A stretch of 32,060 nucleotides of DNA from NCBI GenBank assembly GCA_035291705.1, contig DATDRM010000017.1, forward strand, positions 1 to 32,060, in the 5' to 3' direction. Of the stretch, positions 7,290 through 13,926 are shown piece after piece; position 1 is the first letter of the stretch; each line of letters opens with the position of its first letter. The position numbers and the translations under genes were made by a program. The notes under the pieces are model-generated. The model was not told the DNA's origin, searched no databases, and saw only the letters and a list, made by a program, of their open reading frames with translations. The stretch is from DATDRM01 sp035291705 (GTDB taxonomy: Bacteria; Chloroflexota; Anaerolineae; Anaerolineales; UBA4823).

Positions 7290-9002
7290 ATGAAAAATTT
7301 GCGTTGGCAAATCCTGATCGTGGTGCTGGCGCTCGTCGCCATCGCCGTATTGCTCATCGGCCAGCAGCCCACCTTATTGCCTATCGTGCCTGAAATCAAG
7401 CCAGCTACAGGTGGGGAATATACAGAAGGCCTGGTAGGTTCTTTGGGACGCCTAAACCCGGTCCTGGACTTCTATAACCCTGCTGACCGCGATGTTGACC
7501 GCCTGATATACAGCAGCCTGGTGCGTTTCGACGACCGCGGCGCACCAGTCAACGACCTGATCGAATCGATGGGCATCTCCCAGGATGGGACGATCTACAA
7601 TTTCTCGCTCCGCCGGGGAGTCATCTGGCACGATGGCAAGCCGTTAACCAGCGCTGACGTGGTATTCACCATCGATTTGCTGCGCTCCGCAGAACTCCCC
7701 ATCCCAGAAGACATTCGGGCTTTGTGGGAAGTGGTAGAAGTCCAGGCTCTGGACGAACAAACCCTGCAATTCCGCCTTCCAGAGCCTTACGCACCCTTCA
7801 TGGATTACCTGGCCTTCGGCATCCTCCCCCAACACCTGCTCGGCGACTTGACACCTGAAGAATTGATCGCCTCGCAGTTCAACCTGGAACCGGTTGGGAG
7901 CGGCCCCTATCGATTCGACCACTTGATCACCGCTGGTGGTCAGATCGCCGGTGTGGCTTTGACAGCCTTCGAGGATTACTACGCTGAGCCAGCTTTCATC
8001 GAGCAGCTCATCTTCCGCTACTTCCCTGATTCTCCGCCAGCCCTGTCCGCCTACCAGGCTGGTGAAGTGATGGGCGTCAGCCAGGTGACGCCCGACGCAC
8101 TTCCAGCAGCGTTGGGCGAAGCGAATCTAAACCTTTACAGTGGACGCCTGCCGCTGCTCAGCATGATTTTCCTCAACCTGGACAACCCCGAAGTGCCCTT
8201 CTTTCAAGATGTTAACCTCCGGCGCGCTTTACTAATGGGTCTCAACCGCCAAAGGATGATCGACGAATTGCTGGATGGACAGGCGATCATCGCCGATGGG
8301 CCAATTTTCCCCGGCAGCTGGGCTTACTATGAAGGGATCGAACGCATCCCCCACGACCCGGATTCCGCCATCAAAATTCTCAAAGAGGCCGGTTACACCA
8401 TTCCCGCCAGCGGAGGGAACGTGCGGGAGGATGGCAAAGGCCACCGGCTGTCCTTTGAAATGCTCTATCCAGACGACCCGCGCTATAAGCCATTTGCGGA
8501 ATGGATCGCCAGCGATTGGGAACGGTTGGGTGTGGGCGTGGAGTTAAAGCCATTGCCTTACACCGATCTGGTCAGTGATTATCTGGAACCACGCACCTTC
8601 CAAGTGGCTTTTGTGGACTTAAACTTGACCCGTTCACCAGACCCCGATCCTTATCCCTTCTGGCACCAGGCTCAAGCCACTGGTGGGCAAAACTATTCCA
8701 AGTGGGACGACCGCCAGGCGAGCGAATACCTGGAACAGGCCCGCGTGGAGGTGGACATCGCCGAGCGGACGCGCCTTTACCACAACTTCCAGGTGCGCTT
8801 CGCCGGCGAACTGCCTGCCCTGCCTCTCTTTTACCCGGTGTACAATTACGCGGTGGACGAACAGGTGCAAGGCGTCACCATGGGGCCTTTATTCGATACC
8901 AGCGACCGCCTGGCAACCATCAGCCAGTGGTTCTTGCTCGCCGAACGCGCCGCAGAAACCCAGGCTACTCCGACTGAAGTCGCTCCCGCCACGACCCCTT
9001 AG
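7290..9002 (+). CDS. Family 5 extracellular solute-binding protein (peptide/nickel type), orphan
   Basis: The 570-residue protein has one N-terminal hydrophobic segment (about 6-25) without a lipobox Cys, so it is either cleaved or membrane-anchored. The SBP_bac_5 fold follows: GGEYTEGLVGS...LNPV, DRDVDRLIYSSLVRFD, the W-H-D-G-K-P-L-T-S-A-D-V-V-F core, GSGPYRF, and the NLRRAL...NRQRMID region. Such proteins capture oligopeptides or similar ligands for an ABC importer, but no permease or ATPase gene is nearby. The tail is Thr/Pro-rich. ATG at 7290 gives a normal Met-Lys signal start but has no good ribosome site. A TTG at 7281 lies 9 nt after GGGGAG, but that sequence is locked in the upstream hairpin stem. 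Expression control through that hairpin is an inference. Confidence 0.88.
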   Translation: MKNLRWQILIVVLALVAIAVLLIGQQPTLLPIVPEIKPATGGEYTEGLVGSLGRLNPVLDFYNPADRDVDRLIYSSLVRFDDRGAPVNDLIESMGISQDGTIYNFSLRRGVIWHDGKPLTSADVVFTIDLLRSAELPIPEDIRALWEVVEVQALDEQTLQFRLPEPYAPFMDYLAFGILPQHLLGDLTPEELIASQFNLEPVGSGPYRFDHLITAGGQIAGVALTAFEDYYAEPAFIEQLIFRYFPDSPPALSAYQAGEVMGVSQVTPDALPAALGEANLNLYSGRLPLLSMIFLNLDNPEVPFFQDVNLRRALLMGLNRQRMIDELLDGQAIIADGPIFPGSWAYYEGIERIPHDPDSAIKILKEAGYTIPASGGNVREDGKGHRLSFEMLYPDDPRYKPFAEWIASDWERLGVGVELKPLPYTDLVSDYLEPRTFQVAFVDLNLTRSPDPDPYPFWHQAQATGGQNYSKWDDRQASEYLEQARVEVDIAERTRLYHNFQVRFAGELPALPLFYPVYNYAVDEQVQGVTMGPLFDTSDRLATISQWFLLAERAAETQATPTEVAPATTP

Positions 9003-9026
9003 AATTGGCGGAAACATTCCTAATCC

Positions 9027-9383
9027 TTAGCCTGTCTCAACAAACTCGATCAGGTTCCCGGCCGGGTCGCGAAACATCACCCAGCGCAATTCAGACCCCT
9101 CTTCAATCCCCCAGGGTAGTTGGACCTGGTTGGCAAGCAACCGGTTCACGGCTGCGTCCAAATCGTCCACCGTTAAAGCCACCAGGGGGAAACGTGTTTG
9201 ACCTTCAGCTTCTACCCTGCGCCGTTTCCCTTTCAGAATCACCAGGTAGGCGCCGTCCAGGTCGAAATGCAGCCGTTCTCCGTGGTGAGGTTGCATGGGC
9301 AAACCAATCACGTCGCGGTAGAAATGGCTCGCGACAATAAGATCCTCCGCCCACAGGCTGACTACAAAAATTTTAGCTCCCAT
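9027..9383 (-). CDS. VOC-superfamily (glyoxalase/dioxygenase fold) protein
   Basis: The 118-residue protein carries paired beta-alpha-beta-beta-beta modules: an N-terminal ...DLIVASHFYRDVIGLPM and a C-terminal VMFRDPAGNLIEFVE. These are typical of the vicinal-oxygen-chelate superfamily, which includes glyoxalases, bleomycin-resistance proteins and ring-cleavage dioxygenases. The specific reaction cannot be assigned. It starts 7 nt after the stop of the upstream methyltransferase-like gene and is probably co-transcribed with it. It is convergent with the solute-binding protein gene, with only 24 nt between them and no evident terminator. Confidence 0.8.
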   Translation of the reverse strand: MGAKIFVVSLWAEDLIVASHFYRDVIGLPMQPHHGERLHFDLDGAYLVILKGKRRRVEAEGQTRFPLVALTVDDLDAAVNRLLANQVQLPWGIEEGSELRWVMFRDPAGNLIEFVETG

Positions 9384-9390
9384 AATTTAC

Positions 9391-9921
9391 CTAGAATACG
9401 AACGGAATAAACATCCTGGTTTCTCGTTGATAGGCAGCGTACTCGTTCCCAAACTTGCACAGGTTCTCCCCCTCCTCGACTCTTGCCGTGGCGATTAGAG
9501 CGGCGTTTGCGATCAGAACCAGGATCGTGCTGAAGAGCGATATCTCCTTGAGAAAAGCTCCCCAGGCAAACCAAAGTAGCGAGCTATACAGCGGGTGGCG
9601 GATGTAGCGGTACGCGCCCTGCCTGACCAGCTTGGTTGTCGCTTCGAAGCTCTTTCTCGGCCTGCCTAGCGTGCGCAGTAAGTAAAAGCCATTGATCGCC
9701 AGAATGAGCGCAGCGATCAACAACAGCCAGGAAATTATGTGCAGCGGGGAGAAAGGCTCTCGAAACCAGGCTTGTACATTTACCAGGATCAAGCCCAAGA
9801 TGGCTTCAAAGGCAAAGAAGCGATAGAAACCATGGGCGCACACATCCCGCAGCGACGACCGGGAAATATAAACGATGCCTACCGATCCCAAAATGAAGAC
9901 CGCCAGTTTAATCATGACCAT
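9391..9921 (-). CDS. Isoprenylcysteine carboxyl methyltransferase-family membrane protein
   Basis: The 176-residue protein has four to five hydrophobic helices and the ICMT/PEMT-like C-terminal signature: LVRQGAYRYIRHPLYSS, then a second half with EGENLCKFGNEYAAYQ. Family members are SAM-dependent methyltransferases embedded in the membrane; bacterial substrates are mostly unknown. The start at 9921 is supported by a GGGGGTG ribosome site 8 nt upstream. It lies 38 nt behind the lytic transglycosylase gene and 7 nt ahead of the VOC gene, so the three may form one transcript. Confidence 0.82.
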   Translation of the reverse strand: MVMIKLAVFILGSVGIVYISRSSLRDVCAHGFYRFFAFEAILGLILVNVQAWFREPFSPLHIISWLLLIAALILAINGFYLLRTLGRPRKSFEATTKLVRQGAYRYIRHPLYSSLLWFAWGAFLKEISLFSTILVLIANAALIATARVEEGENLCKFGNEYAAYQRETRMFIPFVF

Positions 9922-9959
9922 TTAGATTTCACCCCCTGATCCCCTATCCCTTCTCTCTC

Positions 9960-12422
9960 TCACGGTGTCCGATCGTAGAGCCCCTTATATATATTGAAAA
10001 TCTCGTAAATCCTCTTGATGTAATTGCGCGTCTCTTCGTAGCGGATGGCTTCCAGGAACAAATCCGGATCGGGAGGCACCAGGCTTTTCCAGGCCGCGGC
10101 GTTGCCCGGGCCGCCGTTATAGGCCGCCAGCATGGCATATAAATCCCCGGCGAAGAAACCCCGCTGCCGGTTGAGATAATCGACCCCCAATTTGATGCTT
10201 ACCAGAGGCTGGTACAGATCGTCTTCAGTGTAATCCGGCGGCCAGTCGGCATTGGCGGCCAGCTCCTGGCCGGTGTTCGGGACGATCTGCATCAGGCCGC
10301 GCGCCCCGGCCGCAGAGCGGACAAAGCCCTCGAACAGGCTCTCCTGGCGCACCACGCTGAACAAGAACAGGGGATGGAAGTTGTATTCCTGGCTGACGGG
10401 GATGATCAGCTCCCGAAAGTAAGGACCGAAGCGCACATGGTTGAAAAAAATCGGGGCGCTCATCGTCTCGGCGTCATCCATGCCAGCCAGGGTAAGCACC
10501 CTGCGGACGGCCAGGATCCCTGAGCGGTACAAACCCAGGTCGATCAGATGGCTAGCCAGGCGGTAAGTGTCCACCGGGTCATCCTCGACAGATATCCGCA
10601 GGTCCTCAAATTCAGCGCGCGCTTCGTTGGAAAGGCCCAATCGCCACAGCTCGTTGCCCCTTTGGAAGCGCGGCTCTTGCGCCAGACTGCCCAGTTCAGA
10701 GAGATCCGTTTCCGCAGGCAGGGCAAAGATAGTGCGCATCCAGTCCTCGGCCTCGGCACGTTCTGTTTCCAGGTCGAATGATAGGTCATAATCCTGGGGC
10801 GCGGAAAAAGGCCGCACGCCGGTGAGCAGGTCGCGGGCTCGCTCGCTGTAGTAGCCGGTGGGATCGAGCGAGGCGGCCTGTTCCCACGCCACCCGCGCCG
10901 CCTGCAAGTCACCTAAAACCTCTTGAGATTTACCCATCCAGAAGAACGCCGCTGCCCGCTCCTCCGGTTCCCCCGCTTGAGCCAGGAGTTGCTGGAAGAG
11001 AGCGTGCGCGGCGACATAGTCGGCCAGGCGGTAGCGGGTGATCCCGGCCAGGAAGAGCGCCCGAGGGGCTTGCTCCGCGCCGGGGTACTCGGAGGCGGTT
11101 CGTTCCCAAAGCTTCGCGGCTTGACCCAGGCGATCGCCGCGTTCGGCAATGCTGGCGGCGTCGAACAGGAATTCCGCTGCCCGCTCGTGAGTCGGGGCCG
11201 CGGCGACGAAATCCAACAGCGCTTCAGTCGCCTGCCGGTACTCTCCCAGGTCATACCACAGGGTATCAGCCTTCTGCTCCCAGGCCTTAGCCCACAATTC
11301 GTCGTCCGGGTAATCCTGGATCAGCTGCTCCCAGCTCTCGATGGCTGTTTGCTGTTCGCCCAGGCCTCTCAAAGCCAGTCCCTTATAGTACAGAGCCGTC
11401 GCCGGAGCCTCCGGCTCCGCCGGGTCGAGAGGGCCGCCCTGCAGATAGCGGTCAAAGGCGGCCACCGCCACGGCATACTGCCCGGCGAAGTAGTCTACCA
11501 GGCCGCGGTCCAGCTCATCCACCGGCACGCCCGCCTCGACCAGGTTCAGCAAGGCCAGATAGGAATCATAGGCCAGGGGATAGTTTTCCACCGCATCCAG
11601 GTAAGCCGCGTAGGCCTGGTCCATTTGTCCCAGTTCCGTGTACGCCTGCCCCAATAGAAAGTCCATTTGCGCCTTGGTGTAGTCGTTCGGGGTGCGCTCG
11701 TAAATATCCTGGTAGGCCACGAGCGCCGTCGCCAGGTCTCCGGAAAGATCATAGGCCTGCGCCATTTTGATCTCGATCTCGAAGCCCGTGCTCAGATGCG
11801 CAGCTCCCAGGGCGGCCTGGTAGGCTGCAATGGCGCCCGGGTAGTCGCCGGCGGCGAACAGGGCCTCGCCGCGCAGCTCCTGGACAAGGCCATCGATCAA
11901 ACCTGGGCGCAACTCCAGGTATTGCGAGTAAGCCTCGGCCGCCTCCAGGTACATCTCCTGCGCGTCATAGGTTTGCGCCAGGAAGAAATAAGCATCGGCG
12001 ATGTGCGGCGACTCGCTTTCCTCTGCAACCAGGCTTTCCAGCGTGGTTTGCGCCGCGGGGTAATCCCCGGCCAGGTATTGGGTATGGCCAATGCCCAAAC
12101 GCGCCGCGATCTCGACCTCCGGATCGGCGCTGGCCTGCAAAGCAGCCTGGTACTCGCCCAGCGCGCTGTCCCAATCCCCGTTGAAGATCGCCTGGTCGCC
12201 CTGGGTCACTCGGGCGGCGGGCGGCGGTGTAGGAGTCAGGGTTGGGGTAGGAGTAAGCGTGGGTGGGGTCGTCTCGCCGCCCGCCAGCGGGTCCACACCG
12301 ATTGGCGTCACCGCTTCGCTTACAGGCAATTGATCCCGGTCACTGCTAAGGCTGGGGAGATTGCAGGCCAGAACGAGCAGGAAAATTACCAAAAGGGTCA
12401 CGGACCTTTTGACCTTATCCAT
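9960..12422 (-). CDS. Lipoprotein lytic transglycosylase with TPR repeats (Slt70-like)
   Basis: The 820-residue precursor has a lipoprotein signal (lipobox VLAC, Cys20), a Thr/Pro linker (about 50-70), a long array of TPR-like helix pairs (about 75-600; repeated G-x-Y-x-x-A-x-x-x-Y/F patterns) and a C-terminal transglycosylase SLT domain (about 670-815). The SLT domain shows VRQESLFEGFVRSAAGARG with catalytic Glu694, then GLMQIVP and AAYNGGPGNA. It should cleave the glycan of peptidoglycan non-hydrolytically on the outer face of the membrane, with the TPR region as scaffold. ATG at 12422 was chosen because the signal peptide begins there and a full promoter ends 7 nt upstream; a longer frame would include the -35 box. 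No Shine-Dalgarno is present, so the mRNA is predicted to be leaderless. Confidence 0.9.
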   Translation of the reverse strand: MDKVKRSVTLLVIFLLVLACNLPSLSSDRDQLPVSEAVTPIGVDPLAGGETTPPTLTPTPTLTPTPPPAARVTQGDQAIFNGDWDSALGEYQAALQASADPEVEIAARLGIGHTQYLAGDYPAAQTTLESLVAEESESPHIADAYFFLAQTYDAQEMYLEAAEAYSQYLELRPGLIDGLVQELRGEALFAAGDYPGAIAAYQAALGAAHLSTGFEIEIKMAQAYDLSGDLATALVAYQDIYERTPNDYTKAQMDFLLGQAYTELGQMDQAYAAYLDAVENYPLAYDSYLALLNLVEAGVPVDELDRGLVDYFAGQYAVAVAAFDRYLQGGPLDPAEPEAPATALYYKGLALRGLGEQQTAIESWEQLIQDYPDDELWAKAWEQKADTLWYDLGEYRQATEALLDFVAAAPTHERAAEFLFDAASIAERGDRLGQAAKLWERTASEYPGAEQAPRALFLAGITRYRLADYVAAHALFQQLLAQAGEPEERAAAFFWMGKSQEVLGDLQAARVAWEQAASLDPTGYYSERARDLLTGVRPFSAPQDYDLSFDLETERAEAEDWMRTIFALPAETDLSELGSLAQEPRFQRGNELWRLGLSNEARAEFEDLRISVEDDPVDTYRLASHLIDLGLYRSGILAVRRVLTLAGMDDAETMSAPIFFNHVRFGPYFRELIIPVSQEYNFHPLFLFSVVRQESLFEGFVRSAAGARGLMQIVPNTGQELAANADWPPDYTEDDLYQPLVSIKLGVDYLNRQRGFFAGDLYAMLAAYNGGPGNAAAWKSLVPPDPDLFLEAIRYEETRNYIKRIYEIFNIYKGLYDRTP

Positions 12423-12429
12423 GTCCGTG

Positions 12430-12458
12430 ACTATAACGCAGGGGAGGGTACCTGTCAA
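12430..12458 (-). promoter_or_regulatory. Promoter of the lytic transglycosylase gene; leaderless arrangement
   Basis: On the minus strand, TTGACA (12453-12458), a 17-nt spacer and TATAGT (12430-12435) are followed by 7 nt and then the ATG at 12422. A start of transcription at the usual distance would fall at or next to the A of the ATG. Confidence 0.82.
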
Positions 12459-12508
12459 TCCTGGGGAGACCCCATGGGTCCTGTTGATCCCGTTTCGTCT
12501 CGGTTGAC

Positions 12509-13420
12509 CTAAGGCGTGGGGACGGGCTCCAGACCGATCAGCTGCGAGACGGTGACCAGAGTGTAGCCTTCAGCCCGCAGGTAGTCGATCATCTCAGGCA
12601 GGGCTTCGGCGGTGTGCCAGCCGCGCCCATTGGCGTGCATGATGATGATCGAGCCGTTCTGGGTTTCAGCTTGCACGATGCGCAGGATGTTATCAGCCAG
12701 GTTGTCTGGGACCGGATCGGCGGTGACGACCTCCCACTGGATCGTGTACATCCCATGCGCGGCGATGACGCTCAGCACCTGGTCAGTATAAATCCCGCTG
12801 GGCAGGCGGAAGAGGCGGTTCTGCCGCCCGGTGAGCTGGAACAGCAGGTCCTGGGTGCGCAGGATCTCGGCGCTGATCGCCGTTTCGCCCAGCTGATCCA
12901 GGTCTGGATGGCTCCAGGAATGGTTGCCGAGCTCGAAGCGCGGGTTGGCTGCCAGCCGGCGGGTCTCATCCGGGTGGGTGCGCATCCAATCCCCACCCAT
13001 GAAGAACGTCGCCGGGGCTTCCCTGGTGATCAGGGCTGCATAGATCCCTTCGTCGAATCCAGCCGGGTATTCCGGTTTCTGGCACAGGTCGAAGGTCAGG
13101 GCGACATAGGGCAAATCGCGGCTGCCGTGGATGACGAAGCGCACCTCGATCGGGTCGAAGCGCGGCGCTTCGCCAGCGGCAGGGGTCCAAGATGGGGCGC
13201 TGGTTGCGGTGATTTGTCCACCAGACTCGCTGGCAGGGGATGCCGGAGGTGTCTCCGGAGAGGTAACCGCGGGAGCCGCGGTGGGGGTCGGTGTGAAGGC
13301 CGGCGAGGGTATGGCGCTCGGCGCCGGCGTTATTCGGGCCGGCGGAGAGGTGGGAAAGTTGCAGGCCAGCGCCAGGACGACCAGCATCCCGATCAGGATC
13401 GACCAGCGGAGACAGTTCAT
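12509..13420 (-). CDS. Polysaccharide deacetylase-like lipoprotein
   Basis: The 303-residue precursor has a lipoprotein signal (lipobox LALAC, Cys20), a Pro/Thr/Ala-rich linker (about 22-85) and a NodB-type deacetylase domain (about 90-300). Motif 1 is LTFDLC at 108-113, with Leu112 in the place of the second Asp of TFDD; motif 2 is HSWSHP at 167-172; motif 3 is RLPSG. Family 4 esterases remove N- or O-acetyl groups from peptidoglycan or other polysaccharides using a metal bound by Asp-His-His. Replacement of one metal Asp occurs in a recognised subgroup, so activity is likely but not certain. No Shine-Dalgarno precedes the ATG; a full promoter ends 8 nt upstream. Gene and promoter layout closely parallel the next lipoprotein gene. 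Confidence 0.88.
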   Translation of the reverse strand: MNCLRWSILIGMLVVLALACNFPTSPPARITPAPSAIPSPAFTPTPTAAPAVTSPETPPASPASESGGQITATSAPSWTPAAGEAPRFDPIEVRFVIHGSRDLPYVALTFDLCQKPEYPAGFDEGIYAALITREAPATFFMGGDWMRTHPDETRRLAANPRFELGNHSWSHPDLDQLGETAISAEILRTQDLLFQLTGRQNRLFRLPSGIYTDQVLSVIAAHGMYTIQWEVVTADPVPDNLADNILRIVQAETQNGSIIIMHANGRGWHTAEALPEMIDYLRAEGYTLVTVSQLIGLEPVPTP

Positions 13421-13428
13421 CGAGGGGA

Positions 13429-13457
13429 AGGATAACCCAGGCAGAAGTGGGTGTCAA
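13429..13457 (-). promoter_or_regulatory. Promoter of the deacetylase gene; leaderless arrangement
   Basis: On the minus strand, TTGACA (13452-13457), a 17-nt spacer and TATCCT (13429-13434) are followed by 8 nt and the ATG at 13420. The layout is the same as at 12430-12458 and no ribosome-binding tract is present. Confidence 0.75.
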
Positions 13458-13494
13458 TCCTGATATTATCCCTGGGATGCTTTCCAGTGCCACC

Positions 13495-13637
13495 AGGGCT
13501 TTCATAAGGTAGAGTGTAGATGTCATTGCGAACCCGGCGTTCTTTGCCGGGTGAAGCAATCTCCTGACACGCGAGGGGGCTGCTTCGTCGCAAAGAACGC
13601 TCCTCGCAGCGACACTTTTCTTTCTTGTGAAAGCCCT
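13495..13637. repeat. Palindromic interspersed repeat (MITE/REP-like)
   Basis: Nested inverted repeats are visible. Outer arms are 13495-13508 (AGGGCTTTCATAAG) and 13624-13637 (CTTGTGAAAGCCCT). Inner arms begin TGTCATTGCGAA at 13521 and end in TCGCAGCGACA at 13614. A further pair is GAAGCAATCTC against GGGGCTGCTTC. The inner sequence resembles the TCATTGCGAG...CGAAGCAATCTC type of palindromic intergenic element that I recall from many bacterial genomes. No coding frame is supported here. Confidence 0.7.
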
Positions 13638-13680
13638 TTTCAGTGCCCCTCAGCAATCTGCCCAGGGAGCAAGAAAAGTG

Positions 13681-13702
13681 TATAATATAGAACATACGTT
13701 CT
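13681..13702 (+). promoter_or_regulatory. -10 box overlapped by a LexA (SOS) box
   Basis: TATAAT at 13681-13686 is followed 3 nt later by GAACATACGTTC (13690-13701), a perfect match to the Gram-positive-type SOS consensus GAACRNRYGTTC, with flanking A/T symmetry. A bound repressor would cover the transcription start. No good -35 is visible. The transcript would run about 230 nt to the polymerase gene at 13927. Control of a B-family polymerase by LexA has a precedent in E. coli polB (Pol II). Confidence 0.7.
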
Positions 13703-13738
13703 TTTTTTGGGCCGCCCTTTCGTTGGGCCCCCTCATGA

Positions 13739-13917
13739 AAGCTTGTCGTACTTCATGGACCATGCAAAAGGATTGCCAAAGGAAAAAATCAGTGAAATCT
13801 GTGTCATCCGTGTACCAATAAAATAAGCTGCTCGCACTTCGTGGGCCGCGCAAAATGATTGTGAAAAGGAAAAATCAGCGTTCTTCAGCGTTCGTCCGCG
13901 TCCTATCAAAAAAGGAA
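13739..13917 (+). repeat. Two tandem copies of a leader repeat ending in a ribosome site
   Basis: Copy 1 (13739-13818) and copy 2 (13825-13917) share AAGCT...TCG-ACTTC-TGG-CC-GCAAAA-GATTG...AAAGGAAAAATC, with the TGG-CC block 33 nt before the ATC in both. The tails differ: copy 1 has three 9-nt units (ATC at 13788, 13797, 13806), copy 2 has three 10-nt units (cores at 13875, 13885, 13895). Copy 2 ends in AAAAAAGGA, which is the ribosome site of the polymerase gene. A third copy lies at 20691-20780. Confidence 0.75.
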
Positions 13918-13926
13918 TATCTGGGG

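Noticed and set aside
6972..7310. Minus-strand frames across secG and its terminator
   Set aside because: They mirror the SecG reading frame and the structured element; no conserved protein.
11667..12512. Plus-strand open frame of 281 codons
   Set aside because: It is antisense to the TPR part of the transglycosylase gene; no start signal and no domain.
13731..13818. Possible 28-codon upstream ORF in the polymerase leader
   Set aside because: It lies wholly within the first copy of the leader repeat, has no ribosome site, and its Lys/Ser-rich product reflects the 9-nt repeat units.
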